DNA of 64,000 bases from DASXIF01 sp036498145 (lineage in GTDB: Bacteria > Actinomycetota > Actinomycetes > Mycobacteriales > Jatrophihabitantaceae), in contig CAVPSV010000004.1 in NCBI GenBank assembly GCA_963708625.1, positions 1,736,001 through 1,800,000 on the forward strand. The letters are read 5' to 3'. Within the stretch, counting starts at the first letter, position 1. The number at the start of each line of letters is the position of its first letter. Below are positions 9,981 to 19,631 of this stretch, in pieces. The notes below the pieces were generated by a model. The model saw nothing but the letters and a program-made list of their open reading frames with translations. It did no database searches and had not been told where the DNA came from. The translations under genes and the position numbers were made by a program.

Positions 9981-11111
9981 GTGCTGCGCACCGAAGCGGT
10001 CGTCGACCTCGCCGCTATCACCGGCAACGTGGCCCGGCTGCGTGCCGCCACCACCGCCGAGGTGCTCGCGGTGGTCAAGGCCGACGGATACGGCCACGGG
10101 CTGCTCCCGTCGGCGCGGGCCGCACTGGCCGGCGGCGCCACCTGGCTCGGCACCGCGGTCATCGACGAGGCGCTGCTGCTACGCGCGGCCGGCATCGACG
10201 TGCCGATGCTGGCCTGGTTGTGGTCGCCCGGGGAAGCGGACACGGTCACCCGCGCGGTCGGCGCCGGCATCGACCTCTCGGTGAGCAGCCGCTGGCAACT
10301 CGACACCGTGCGCGCGGCCGCCACCGCCACCGGCCGCACCGCCCGGGTGCACCTCAAGATCGACACCGGGCTCACCCGCAACGGTTGCTACGTCACGGAC
10401 TGGCCGGAGCTGCTCGTCGCACACCGCCAAGGCGCAAGCAGCCGAGGAGATCGAAACGGTCGGCATCTGGAGTCACTTCGTCTACGCCGACGAGCCCGGC
10501 CACCCGACCATTGCCCGGCAGGTGGCCGCCTTCACCGACGCGGTGGCCGTGGCCGCGCAGGCCGGCGTGCGGCCGCAGCTGCTGCACCTGGCCAACTCCG
10601 CGGCGACGCTGACGCTGCCGCAGGCCCACTTCGACCTGGTGCGGCCCGGGGTGGCGGTCTACGGACTGTCGCCGGTGCCCAGCCGCGGTGACTTCGGACT
10701 CACGCCGGCGATGACGTTGCGCGCGGCGGTGGCGCTGGCCAAGCGGGTGCAGCCGGGTGAGGGTGTGTCCTACGGGCACGCCTACGTCACCGACCGCGAG
10801 ACGACGGTCGCCCTGGTCCCGCTCGGTTATGCCGACGGGGTGCCGCGCGCCGGCCGGCAACCTCGGCCCGGTGAGCATCAACGGCCGGCGCTTCACCGTC
10901 AGCGGCCGGGTGTGCATGGACCAGTTCGTGGTGGACGTCGGCGACCTGCCCGTGCAGGCCGGCGATACCGCGGTGCTGTTCGGGCCTGGCGTCGGACGGT
11001 GAGCCGACGGCGCAGGACTGGGCGGACGCGATCGGCACCATCCACTACGAGATCGTCACCAGGGTCGGTCCGCGCGTGCCGCGGGTGTACCGCGGCGGCA
11101 CCTCGGCGTGA
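9981..11111 (+). CDS. alr: Alanine racemase, frameshifted
   Basis: A PLP enzyme making D-alanine for peptidoglycan. The PLP lysine lies in VVKADGYGHG near residue 36; LKIDTGLTRNG, HLANSAATL and RPGVAVYG are family motifs, and GRVCMDQFVVD carries the C-terminal domain signature. The protein ends TIHYEIVTRVGPRVPRVYRGG, then TGA at 11111. Three frame changes (about 10427, 10850 and 10990) look like single inserted bases, consistent with the span being a multiple of three. It opens the run alr-tsaE-tsaB-rimI-tsaD, the same order as in mycobacteria. Confidence 0.93.
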
Positions 11112-11148
11112 TCGGTCCTCGGATCGCGCACGTGATCGCAGCGAGCAG

Positions 11149-11694
11149 ATGACCGGCCCGCGGCACGGCCCAGGCAACCCCGTCCGCAGCCGGGCCCGAT
11201 TCAATGCCGGGCAACCACGCGAGTACGTGACCACGCTGCCCACGCCGGCCGACACCCGCGCGTTCGGCGCCCGGCTGGCGGGGCTGCTGCGCCCCGGTGA
11301 CCTGGTCGTGCTGACCGGCCCGCTCGGCGCCGGCAAGACGGCGCTGGTGCAGGGCATCGGCGCGGGCCTGGGCGTGCGAGGCCAGGTCGTCTCGCCCACC
11401 TTCGTGATCGCCCGGGTGCACCGCGGTCCGCTGCCGCTGGTGCATGTGGACGCCTACCGGCTGCACTCGCTGGCCGAGGTGGACGACCTGGACCTGGACG
11501 TCGACACCGACGAGTCGGTGACCGTCGTGGAGTGGGGCGCGGGGCTGGTCGAGCAGCTGGCCGACGCGCATCTGCAGATCGACCTCGAGCGCGCCGACGA
11601 CTCGCAGCTGCGCACTGCAAGACTCACCGCGTTCGGCGGCGACTGGGCGGCTCGGCTGGCGCAACTGCCGGGCCCGTCTTCGTCGCCCGGATAA
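11149..11694 (+). CDS. tsaE: tRNA threonylcarbamoyladenosine biosynthesis ATPase TsaE
   Basis: TsaE is the P-loop ATPase that works with TsaB and TsaD to put t6A on ANN-decoding tRNAs. Visible motifs are Walker A GPLGAGKTALVQG, SPTFVIARVH, HVDAYRL and VVEWGAGL. The start is ambiguous: ATG at 11149 gives 181 residues, while GTG at 11227 (VTTLPTPADTRAFG) gives 155, closer to the family core; no clear ribosome site decides it. tsaB follows within 12 nt. Confidence 0.92.
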   Translation: MTGPRHGPGNPVRSRARFNAGQPREYVTTLPTPADTRAFGARLAGLLRPGDLVVLTGPLGAGKTALVQGIGAGLGVRGQVVSPTFVIARVHRGPLPLVHVDAYRLHSLAEVDDLDLDVDTDESVTVVEWGAGLVEQLADAHLQIDLERADDSQLRTARLTAFGGDWAARLAQLPGPSSSPG

Positions 11695-11697
11695 GGT
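11692..11697 (+). promoter_or_regulatory. Possible -10 before tsaB
   Basis: TAAGGT overlaps the tsaE stop and lies 8 nt before the tsaB GTG. It may give a second, nearly leaderless transcript inside the operon. Low confidence. Confidence 0.25.
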
Positions 11698-11705
11698 TGT
11701 TCGAC

Positions 11706-12395
11706 GTGCCTGCCCTCGTCATCGACACCTCCTGCGCCGCGGTCAGTGCCGCGGTCGTGGACGTCGCCGGCGGCGCTGGACAGCTCGCCACGATCGAGGT
11801 GCGGGCGGCGCGGGTCACCCTGAACGCCCGCGGCCACGGCGAGCTGCTCGCCCCGTCGATCCAGGCCTGTTTGGCCGAGGCTGGCATCCGAGCCGCCGAG
11901 CTGTCCGCCGTCGTCGCCGGTACCGGACCCGGCCCGTTCACCGGTCTACGGGTTGGGTTGGTCACCGCTGCGGTTCTCGCCGACACGCTCGCCGTCCCCG
12001 CCTACGGCGTCTGCTCGCTGGACGGCATCGGGCACGCCTGCGCAGGTGAGGCGGAACTGCTGGTGGCCACCGACGCCCGCCGGCACGAGGTGTACTGGGC
12101 GCGCTACCGGTACGGCGTGCGCATCGGCGAGCCGCAGGTCTCGCGTCCGGCCGACATCGATCTCGACGGCTACACCGCCGCGGCCGGAGCTGGCGCGCGC
12201 AGCTACGACATCGGCGCAGGGCGCGGCGGCGCCGGACTGGCGCGATGCGACGTCGACTACCCGCCCGCGTCAGCGCTCGCCGCGCTCACCGCCGCGCGGA
12301 TCCTGGCCGGGGCGCCCGGCGAGGTACTCACCCCGCTGTACCTGCGTCGCCCGGACGCGGTGGCAAACATCGCGTCGAAGCCGGTGAGCCAATGA
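11706..12395 (+). CDS. tsaB: tRNA threonylcarbamoyladenosine biosynthesis protein TsaB
   Basis: An ASKHA-fold paralogue of TsaD that acts as its scaffold in t6A synthesis. The 229-residue protein starts (GTG) with LVIDTSCAAVSAAVV, has the GTGPGPFTGLRVGL motif, and ends with PLYLRRPDA, typical of TsaB. The reading frame is intact. Its TGA overlaps the rimI ATG (ATGA), implying translational coupling. Confidence 0.94.
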   Translation: MPALVIDTSCAAVSAAVVDVAGGAGQLATIEVRAARVTLNARGHGELLAPSIQACLAEAGIRAAELSAVVAGTGPGPFTGLRVGLVTAAVLADTLAVPAYGVCSLDGIGHACAGEAELLVATDARRHEVYWARYRYGVRIGEPQVSRPADIDLDGYTAAAGAGARSYDIGAGRGGAGLARCDVDYPPASALAALTAARILAGAPGEVLTPLYLRRPDAVANIASKPVSQ

Positions 12396-12878
12396 GCGAG
12401 CGAATCGATAGGAGTAATGCGCCCACGAGCAACCCGGTGGAGCTGGTGCCGATGGTGCCGGCGCACGTCGAGGAGCTGATGGCCTACGAGCGGGACATGT
12501 TCGGCACCGAGGCGTGGACACGGGGCAGCTACCTCACCGAACTCGCAGACACCCGCGGCCGGTGCTACCTCGCCGCGCTCGACGAGGGTGCCCTGGTCGG
12601 CTGGGCGGGCGTGCTCGTGGTCGCGGAGACAGCCGAGATCCTGACCGTCGGAGTGGTGCCCGCGGCACGTGGGCGAGGCATCGCCCGGATGCTGGTCGGC
12701 TGCACTGCGGGACGAGGCGCGCCGGCGCGGGGCGCGCGAGGCATTCCTCGAGGTCCGGGTCGACAACGCCGCCGCGCGGCAGCTGTACGCGAGCGAGGGA
12801 TATGCCGAGATCGGCACCCGGCCGGGCTACTACGACGCCGGCCGGGTGGACGCGGTGGTGATGCGCCGTGAGCTCTGA
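12392..12878 (+). CDS. rimI: Ribosomal protein S18 alanine N-acetyltransferase, frameshifted
   Basis: A GNAT acetyltransferase. The acetyl-CoA pyrophosphate-binding loop VVPAARGRGIARMLV is followed, after one apparent inserted G near 12703, by ALRDEARRRGAREAFLEVRVDN, LYASEGYAEIG and RPGYY, the standard RimI end. The length is 162 codons plus one base. It sits between tsaB and tsaD as in many actinobacteria and overlaps both genes, so it is part of the same operon. The first 15 residues (SERIDRSNAPTSN) are not conserved-looking, so a later start is possible. Confidence 0.9.
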
Positions 12879-13900
12879 AGCCCTCGTTCTCGGCGTCGAG
12901 ACGTCCTGCGACGAGACCGGCATCGGCATCGTCCGCGGCACCACGCTGCTCGCGGACGCGATCGCCAGCAGCGTGGACGAGCACGCCCGCTTCGGCGGAG
13001 TGGTGCCGGAGGTGGCCAGCCGCGCGCACCTGCAGGCGATGGTGCCGACACTGCACCGCGCGCTGTCCACGGCGGGCGTGTCCGCCGCACGATGTCGATG
13101 CGGTCGCGGTGACCGCCGGACCCGGGCTGGCCGGTGCGCTGCTCGTCGGCGTCGCCGCGGCGAAGGCCTTGGCGCTGGCTCTGGACAAGCCGTTGTACGG
13201 CGTCAACCACCTCAGCGCTCACGTCGCGGTGGATCTACTCGAGCACGGCCCGTTGGCCGAGCCGTGTGTGGCGTTGCTCGTCTCCGGCGGGCACTCGTCG
13301 CTGCTGCTGGTGCCGCGCATCGGTGGGGCCGAGGTAAGCGAGCTCGGAGCCACCGTCGACGACGCCGCCGGCGAGGCGTACGACAAGGTGGCCCGATTGC
13401 TCGGGCTGCCGTTCCCGGGCGGCCCGCCGATCGACCGGCTGGCCCGCGACGGAGATCGCGACGCCATCGACTTCCCCCGCGGCATGCGCGATGAGGGGTA
13501 CGCGTTCTCCTTCTCCGGCTTGAAGACAGCGGTGGCGCGTTGGGTGGAGGCGCGCCGCCGGGCTGGGGAGGACGTGCCGGTGGCCGACGTGGCGGCGTCG
13601 TTCCAGGAGGCGGTGGTGGACGTGCTGACCGAGAAGGCGGTGCGCGCGGCACGCGAGCAGGGGGTTGGCCACCTGGTGATCGGTGGCGGGGTGGCGGCCA
13701 ATTCGCGGCTACGGGCGTTGGCGGAGCAACGCTGCGCGGACGCCGGCCTGGTGCTGCGCGTACCGCGGCCGGCGCTGTGTACCGACAACGGTGCGATGGT
13801 TGCGGCGCTCGGCGCGCAGCTGGTGGCAGATGGGGCGGCGCCGTCCGAGCTGGACATTCCGGCGGACTCCGCGCTGCCCATCACCGAGGTGTTGCTCTGA
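12868..13900 (+). CDS. tsaD: tRNA N6-adenosine threonylcarbamoyltransferase TsaD, frameshifted
   Basis: The catalytic subunit of t6A synthesis. It starts (GTG) LVLGVETSCDETGIGIV, has the metal-binding histidines in GVNHLSAHVAVDL, LLVSGGHSSLLLV, the YDKVARLLGLPFPGGP segment, FSFSGLKTAV, and the C-terminal GGGVAANSRLRA and CTDNGAM. One apparent inserted C near 13087 shifts frame; 1033 nt equals 344 codons plus one base. It ends the tsaE-tsaB-rimI-tsaD operon and is followed by a long imperfect hairpin. Confidence 0.95.
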
Positions 13901-13917
13901 ATGCGCCCTGCCCGGTT

Positions 13918-13967
13918 GATCAACAGCCCGTTTGCGCCGCCATAGCGACACGTACCGTCTGTTGATC
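13918..13967. terminator. Hairpin downstream of tsaD
   Basis: Imperfect inverted repeat with outer arms GATCAACAG and CTGTTGATC around a GC-rich interior. There is no T-run. The left arm resembles the terminator after the Pro-rich protein at 55.74 kb. Confidence 0.45.
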
Positions 13968-13983
13968 ACGAGCGTTTGGGAGG

Positions 13984-14220
13984 TTGCCGGTGGTGCTGAT
14001 GTGGGAGGTACGGGCCGCGCCGGACCGGCTGGACGAACTCGTCGACTACATCGATGCGCGGGCGGATCCGTCCGCACAGCTGTACCGGGCCGACGGTCCG
14101 GACCCGCGGGTGGTGCTCATCGACCCAGCGGGCCGGGGGGTGCCCGACGTACCGGCGGAGCTGCTTGCCCGCCCGCCGCACGCCTGGCAGTTCGAGGCGG
14201 TAACCCGGACCGAGCAATAG
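13984..14220 (+). CDS. Small conserved-looking hypothetical protein
   Basis: The family is not recognised. It has 78 residues from TTG at 13984; a GTG at 13990 is an equal alternative. It has no signal peptide or membrane segment. The composition is acidic and compact: VVLMWEVRAAPDRLDELVDY, a central LYRADGPDPRVVLIDP, then HAWQFEAVTR. The pattern of one strand, a helix and two more strands could be a small ferredoxin-like/ABM-type fold, but that is a guess. It lies between tsaD and the acyl-ligase fusion, in good actinobacterial codon use. Confidence 0.6.
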   Translation: MPVVLMWEVRAAPDRLDELVDYIDARADPSAQLYRADGPDPRVVLIDPAGRGVPDVPAELLARPPHAWQFEAVTRTEQ

Positions 14221-14306
14221 AAACCCCGAGCCAGGCATAGGCGGCCCCGCTGGTGCTCTGAGCGGACAAGGTTGCGACCGGCCCGTCCGCGCAGCACAGT
14301 GCAGGG

Positions 14307-17231
14307 GTGGCATCCCGAGCTGGCCGAGTGAACGCCAAGACCGTGCTGCGCTACGGCCGCCGGGTCAGTGCCACCGCCCGCAACGCGGTCGAGGTCATCC
14401 GCTACGGCGGTCTGGAGACCGGTGAGCAGCCTGCGCCGTTCACCGTGGCGAGCGAGCAGCGCAACTACCGGCTGCGGCACTACTTCGCCGACACCGTGCC
14501 GGCGGACAGCACGCCGATCCTGCTGATCCCGCCGCTGATGATGGCCACCGAGGTGTGGGACGTCTCGCCCAGCACGTCGGCGGTGGTCAGCCTGCACGAG
14601 GCCGGCATCGACCCGTGGGTGGTCGACTTCGGCGACCCGAGCCACGAGCCCGGCGGACTCGAGCGCACCCTCACCGATCACGTGCTGGCCGTCAGCGACG
14701 CGGTGGACCGGGTGATCGCGGCGCGTGGGCGCCCGGTCGTCCTGAGCGGCTACTCGCAGGGCGGGATGTTCGCCTACCAAGCCGCAGCCTTCCGCCGCGG
14801 CGACGGCATCGACAGCCTGGTCACGTTCGGTTCGCCCGCGGATACCACCGCGCCACTGCCGATCCCGATCTCGCCCGAGGCCGCGACGCGGATCGCCACC
14901 GGGTTGATCGAAAGCGGTGTGCTGCGCCGGTTGGCGCTGCCGCGGTGGGCCACCCGGCTCGGCTTCATGTTGCTCTCGCCGGCGAAGACGGTGCAGGGGC
15001 GGGTCCAGTTCCTGCTCGCGCTGCACGACCGCGAGGCCCTGCTGCCACGCGAACGGCAGCGCCGCTTCCTCGACTCGGAGGGATGGACCGCCTACTCCGG
15101 GCCGGCCATCGCCGAACTGCTGGAGCAGTTCGTGACGCACAACCGCATGCTCGAGGGCGGCTTCGTCATCGGGGACCGGCTGGTCACCCTCGCCGACATC
15201 ACCACGCCCGTGCTCACCGTCGTCGGCAGTACCGACACCATCGGCCACCCGGACGCGGTGCGTGCCATCCGGCGCGCGGCCCCGCAGTCACAGGTCTACG
15301 AGCTGACGTTGCGCGCCGGCCACTTCGGTCTGGTGGTCGGCTCGAAGGCCACCGACGTGACCTGGCCGGCGGTGGCAGCGTGGGTGCGCTGGCGCCGCGG
15401 GCAGGGCGAGCTGCCCGAGGAGATCGTCCCGGCCGGGACGGTCGAGCCGATCCCGGTCCGGCACGGTGCCGGCGCGTCCGCGCTCGCCCAGCTCACCGAG
15501 GTCGGCGTGGGCGCGTCCCGGATCGTGGTGAACACCGCGCGCGACGCGCTGCTCGCGGTGCGCGGTGTGGTGTCCGAGGCGCCGGCGCAGCTGCCGCGGC
15601 TGGCCCGCATCGAGCAACTCGACCCGGCCACCCGGATCTCACTCGGCCTGCTGCTGGACGAGCAGGCGCGCAAGGCCCCGGAGGACGTGCTGTTCCTGTT
15701 CGGCGACCGGGCGTTCCGCCAGCGCGAGGCGAAGGCGCGCATCGACGCGGTGGTCAAGGGCCTGATCGGCGTGGGGGTGCGGCACGGCGACCGGGTCGGC
15801 GTGCTGATGGACAGCCGCCCGAGCGCGTTCACCATCGTCGCCGCGCTGAGCCGGCTCGGCGCCACCGCGGTGCTGCTGCGCCCCGATGGCGATCCGCCCC
15901 GGGAGGCGGAGCTTGGCAAGATCACCTGGTTGATCTCCGACCCGGAGCACGTGGAGTTCGTCGAGAAGATCGACTCGGTGCGGTGGGCCGTGCTCGGCGG
16001 CGGCGCGCAGTGGCGCGAGCTGCATCCGGACGTCATCGACATGGAACGGATCGACCCGGACGAGGTGGAGGTACCCGCCTGGTACCGACCCAACCCGCAC
16101 CGCGCCGGCGACATCGCCTTCGTCCTGTTCACCGGTGAGGCAGATGGCACCAAGGCGGTGTCGATCTCGAACCGGCGCTGGGCGACGTCCGCGCTGGGCA
16201 CCGCTTCCGCGGCCAAGCTCGCACCCGGCGACACGGTGTACTCGACCACCCCGATCCACCACTCCTCGGCGCTGCTGATGAGCGTGGCCGGTGCGGTGGC
16301 CGGCGGTGCCCGGTTCGCCATCGCCGCTGCGCCCGACCCGCACACGTTCTGGGGCGAGGTCCGCCGATATGGGGTCACCCACGTCTCCTACACCTGGACC
16401 TCGCTGCACGACGTCACCGTCGCCCCACCGCATCCGAACGAGGCGCACCACCCGATCAAGCTGTTCATGGGCTCGGGCATGCCGCGCGGGCTGTGGCGGC
16501 GGGTGGCCGAGCGCTTCGCGCCGGCGCGGGTGCTCGAGTTCTACGCCTCGGCCGAGGGCGAAGCCATCCTGGCCAACCTCACCGGGCAGCCGATCGGGTC
16601 GATGGGACGTCCACTGCCGGGCACGCCGCCGGTGCGCATCGCCGCCTACGACCTGCGGGCGCGCACGCCGGAACTCGGCGCCAACGGGCTGGGCCGGGAG
16701 ACCGGTCCGGACGAGGTGGGCTTGCTGCTGGTCCGCGCGCACCCGGCCGATACCTCATCCGCGCCGGCGACGCGGGGGGTGTTCGAGCCGGGCGACGCCT
16801 GGCGCTCGACCGGGGATCTCTTCCTGCGCGACGAGCGTGGCGAGCTGTGGCTGGTCGACCCGGTGAGCGCCATCCTCGACACCCAGCACGGCCCGGTGTT
16901 GCCGTCAGGAGCCAGGATGGCGCTCGGCTCGATGCCGGCCGTCGACCTGATGGTCGGTTACGGGGTGCACACCAAGGCCGGCACGGTGCTGGTCGCCGCG
17001 GTCACGCTGTGCTCGGATGCCGAGCTGAGCGCGGGCGATTTGGATACCGCCATGGAGCGTCTGCCGCACTCCTACCGCCCCGAATACGTGCAGATCGTGG
17101 CCAGCATCCCGGTCACCACCTGGCATCGGCCGATGTGGCGACCGCTGCAGCGGGCCGGTGTCCCGCGTCCGAGCCGCAACCGCCGGGTGTTCCGGCTGCA
17201 ACCGGATCGGGTGCATTACCAGGAACTCTGA
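14307..17231 (+). CDS. Fused PhaC-like alpha/beta hydrolase and acyl-CoA synthetase-like protein
   Basis: A 974-residue intact frame with two modules. Residues about 40-370 are an alpha/beta hydrolase of the PHA-synthase/depolymerase type, with nucleophile motif SGYSQGG (Ser near 150), an acid in VGSTDTIG and the His in RAGHFGLV. Residues about 430-960 resemble an AMP-binding (ANL) ligase: RVGVLMDSRPSA, YASAEGEAILAN and STGDLFLRDERGELWLVD. The usual phosphate-binding SGTTGxPK is replaced by FTGEADGTK, and the C-terminal catalytic-lysine region reads TTWHRPMWRPLQ with no lysine, so ligase activity is doubtful. The architecture matches the long 'acyl-CoA synthetase' proteins of mycobacteria. 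Start GTG at 14307. A lipid role is likely; the substrate is unknown. Confidence 0.82.
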   Translation: MASRAGRVNAKTVLRYGRRVSATARNAVEVIRYGGLETGEQPAPFTVASEQRNYRLRHYFADTVPADSTPILLIPPLMMATEVWDVSPSTSAVVSLHEAGIDPWVVDFGDPSHEPGGLERTLTDHVLAVSDAVDRVIAARGRPVVLSGYSQGGMFAYQAAAFRRGDGIDSLVTFGSPADTTAPLPIPISPEAATRIATGLIESGVLRRLALPRWATRLGFMLLSPAKTVQGRVQFLLALHDREALLPRERQRRFLDSEGWTAYSGPAIAELLEQFVTHNRMLEGGFVIGDRLVTLADITTPVLTVVGSTDTIGHPDAVRAIRRAAPQSQVYELTLRAGHFGLVVGSKATDVTWPAVAAWVRWRRGQGELPEEIVPAGTVEPIPVRHGAGASALAQLTEVGVGASRIVVNTARDALLAVRGVVSEAPAQLPRLARIEQLDPATRISLGLLLDEQARKAPEDVLFLFGDRAFRQREAKARIDAVVKGLIGVGVRHGDRVGVLMDSRPSAFTIVAALSRLGATAVLLRPDGDPPREAELGKITWLISDPEHVEFVEKIDSVRWAVLGGGAQWRELHPDVIDMERIDPDEVEVPAWYRPNPHRAGDIAFVLFTGEADGTKAVSISNRRWATSALGTASAAKLAPGDTVYSTTPIHHSSALLMSVAGAVAGGARFAIAAAPDPHTFWGEVRRYGVTHVSYTWTSLHDVTVAPPHPNEAHHPIKLFMGSGMPRGLWRRVAERFAPARVLEFYASAEGEAILANLTGQPIGSMGRPLPGTPPVRIAAYDLRARTPELGANGLGRETGPDEVGLLLVRAHPADTSSAPATRGVFEPGDAWRSTGDLFLRDERGELWLVDPVSAILDTQHGPVLPSGARMALGSMPAVDLMVGYGVHTKAGTVLVAAVTLCSDAELSAGDLDTAMERLPHSYRPEYVQIVASIPVTTWHRPMWRPLQRAGVPRPSRNRRVFRLQPDRVHYQEL

Positions 17232-17274
17232 GCGCGCCAGCCGGATCGGCCGAGGCCGGGGGCTGTTTGAAGAC

Positions 17275-17301
17275 TTGGCACTCCCCGCGTTAGAGTGCCA
17301 G
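17275..17301 (+). promoter_or_regulatory. CIRCE operator (HrcA site)
   Basis: TTGGCACTC, 9 spacer bases, GAGTGCCAG: a near-perfect match to the CIRCE inverted repeat bound by the heat-shock repressor HrcA. It lies 84 bp upstream of groES, the expected place, so the groES-groEL operon is probably HrcA-controlled. Confidence 0.93.
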
Positions 17302-17384
17302 ATAGAGGCGATGGGCCGATCCCCGCGACGGCGGCCCGTACGTCTCGACGCCAGACATTCGAACCCGAGAAGGGGAGAACTACC

Positions 17385-17690
17385 GTGACCGCCACCAAGG
17401 TCAGCATCAAGCCGCTAGAGGACCGCATCGTGGTCCAGGCGAACGAGGCGGAGACCACCACCGCCTCGGGCATCGTCATCCCGGACACCGCCAAGGAGAA
17501 GCCGCAGGAGGGCACCGTCCTCGCTGTCGGCCCCGGCCGTATCGACGACAACGGCAACCGGGTGCCGCTCGACGTCAAGGTCGGCGACGTCGTGCTGTAC
17601 AGCAAGTACGGCGGCACCGAGGTCAAGTACGCCGGCGAGGAGTACCTCGTGCTCTCCGCCCGCGACGTGCTCGCCGTCATCGAGAAGTAG
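17385..17690 (+). CDS. groES: Co-chaperonin GroES
   Basis: The 10-kDa lid of the chaperonin. The frame is intact, 101 residues, starting GTG with AGGGGAG 7 nt upstream, which fixes the start. Family motifs: IKPLEDRIVVQ, the mobile loop ETTTASGIVIPDTAKEKPQ, VLAVGPG, VKVGDVVLYSKYGG and YLVLSARDVLAVI. groEL follows 141 bp downstream, behind the CIRCE element they share. Confidence 0.97.
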   Translation: MTATKVSIKPLEDRIVVQANEAETTTASGIVIPDTAKEKPQEGTVLAVGPGRIDDNGNRVPLDVKVGDVVLYSKYGGTEVKYAGEEYLVLSARDVLAVIEK

Positions 17691-17831
17691 CACGACCCCG
17701 ACGCCCCGCCGCTGACCTGGGCACGCCGCGCCGTTGCGCGGTTCGTGTCCCGGCAGCGCGGGGCGCTCTCGTCTGCTGGCGTTCCCGATCAGGAACGCGA
17801 GCGTGCAGGTAAGCCAGGAAGGAACAAGCGC

Positions 17832-19466
17832 ATGGCGAAGATGCTCAGCTTCGACGAGGACGCCCGCAGAGCGATGGAGCGTGGCATCGACAAGCTGGCC
17901 GACACGGTCAAGATCACCCTCGGGCCCAAGGGCCGCAACGTGGTCCTGGCCAAGTCGTTCGGCGCACCGGTGATCACCAACGACGGCGTGACCATTGCGC
18001 GCGATGTCGAGCTCGACGATCCGTTCGAGAACCTCGGCGCGCAGCTGGCCAAGTCGGTGGCGACGAAGACCAACGATGTCGCCGGCGACGGCACCACCAC
18101 CGCCACCGTGCTGGCCCAGGCCCTGGTCAACGCCGGCCTGAAGAACGTGGCCGCCGGTGCCAACCCCACCGCGCTCAAGCGCGGCATCGACGCCGCGGTC
18201 CAGGCCGTCGTCGAGCAGCTGGACAAGGTCGCCACGCCGATCAGTGGTGAGCGCGAGATCGCCTTCGTGGCCACCATCTCCGCGCAGGACGCCGGCATCG
18301 GCGGCCTGATCGCCGAGGCGTTCACCAAGGTCGGCAAGGACGGTGTGATCACCGTCGAGGAGAACCAGACCGCGGTGACCGAACTCGAGTTCACCGAGGG
18401 TATGCAGTTCGACAAGGGGTACATCAGTCCCTACTTCGTCACCGACCCGGAAGCGGGCGAGACGGTCCTCGACGATGCGTACCTGCTCGTCACCACCGAG
18501 AAGATCTCCGCGATCGCCGATCTGCTGCCATTGCTGGAGATGGTCGCGCAGTCCGGCAAGCCGCTGCTGCTGGTGGCCGAGGACGTCGACGGCGAGGCGC
18601 TGTCCACGCTGGTCGTCAACGCGATCCGCAAGACGCTCAACGCCGTCGCGGTGAAGGCTCCGTACTTCGGCGATCGGCGCAAGGCATTCCTGCAGGACCT
18701 GGCGATCGTTGCCGGCGGCCAGGTGGTTGCTCCCGAGGTCGGGCTCAAGCTGGACCAGATCAGCCTGGACATGCTCGGCCGCGCCGGCCGCGTCGTGGTC
18801 ACCAAGGACACCACGACGATCACCCATGGCGGTGGCGCCGCGAGCGACATCGACGAGCGGATGTCGCAACTGCGCCGCGAGATCGACGACACCGACTCCG
18901 ACTGGGATCGGGAGAAGTTGCAGGAGCGGCTGGCGAAGCTCTCCGGCGGCGTCGGCGTGATCAAGGTCGGTGCGGCGACGGAGGTTGAGCTCAAGGAGCG
19001 CAAGCACCGGGTCGAGGACGCCATCTCCTCAACGCGTGCGGCGCTGGCCGACGGCATCATCGCTGGTGGCGGTTCCGCGCTGGTGCACGCCACGGCGGCG
19101 TTGCGCGACGGGCTGGGCCGCACCGGCGACGAGGCGACCGGTGTCGCCATCGTGCGCACTGCGCTGGACGAGCCGCTGCGCTGGATCGCGGACAACGCCG
19201 GCGAGGAGGGCTACGTGGTCGTGGCGAAGGTGCGTGACCTGCCGGTGGGCGAAGGCTACGACGCGGCCACCGGCACGTACACCGACCTGGCCGCGGCTGG
19301 CATCGTCGATCCGGTCAAGGTGACCAAGGCGGCGTTGCAGAACGCCGCCTCGGTGGCGGCACTGGTGCTCTCGACGCAGAGTGCGGTCGTGGAGAAGCCG
19401 GCCGAGCAGGAACCGCATTCGCACGACGGGCATGGCCACGGACACTCGCACGGCCCTGGCTTCTGA
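17832..19466 (+). CDS. groEL: Chaperonin GroEL, His-rich C-terminus (GroEL1 type)
   Basis: A 60-kDa chaperonin of 544 residues, intact. The ATP-binding loops VKITLGPKGRNVVL and NDVAGDGTTTATVL are present, with the apical domain (FVTDPEAGE, LLLVAEDVDGEAL) and the equatorial VKVTKAALQNAASVA. The Gly-Gly-Met tail is replaced by a His-rich end (HSHDGHGHGHSHGPGF), as in mycobacterial GroEL1. AGGAAGGA 8 nt upstream sets the ATG at 17832. In two-chaperonin actinobacteria this gene sits with groES and the housekeeping copy lies elsewhere; a second copy is expected outside the window (inference). The His tail may bind metal. Confidence 0.97.
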   Translation: MAKMLSFDEDARRAMERGIDKLADTVKITLGPKGRNVVLAKSFGAPVITNDGVTIARDVELDDPFENLGAQLAKSVATKTNDVAGDGTTTATVLAQALVNAGLKNVAAGANPTALKRGIDAAVQAVVEQLDKVATPISGEREIAFVATISAQDAGIGGLIAEAFTKVGKDGVITVEENQTAVTELEFTEGMQFDKGYISPYFVTDPEAGETVLDDAYLLVTTEKISAIADLLPLLEMVAQSGKPLLLVAEDVDGEALSTLVVNAIRKTLNAVAVKAPYFGDRRKAFLQDLAIVAGGQVVAPEVGLKLDQISLDMLGRAGRVVVTKDTTTITHGGGAASDIDERMSQLRREIDDTDSDWDREKLQERLAKLSGGVGVIKVGAATEVELKERKHRVEDAISSTRAALADGIIAGGGSALVHATAALRDGLGRTGDEATGVAIVRTALDEPLRWIADNAGEEGYVVVAKVRDLPVGEGYDAATGTYTDLAAAGIVDPVKVTKAALQNAASVAALVLSTQSAVVEKPAEQEPHSHDGHGHGHSHGPGF

Positions 19467-19513
19467 TCTACGAGACAGAACGACAACGCCCGCGACTTTC
19501 GTCGCGGCGCCGC

Positions 19514-19588
19514 GAGGCGAGGGTGGAGTGAGCATCGTAGGGCCCCCTGGGGCCCGAGGAGCGGAGCGACCCCGAGCCGAGCAATGGG
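19514..19588 (+). repeat. Dispersed 75-bp repeat, copy A
   Basis: About 92% identical, in opposite orientation, to 23151-23224. It contains an internal palindrome around GGGCCCCCTGGGGCCC. It lies 48 bp after the groEL stop. No ORF of its own. Confidence 0.85.
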
Positions 19589-19589
19589 G

Positions 19590-19627
19590 GTTGTTGATCC
19601 TGGTCTGAGTTGTTGATCCTGGTCTGG
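19590..19627. repeat. 19-bp tandem duplication
   Basis: GTTGTTGATCCTGGTCTG followed by A or G, twice in direct tandem, directly after repeat copy A in the groEL-whiB gap. Confidence 0.8.
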
Positions 19628-19631
19628 GGTC

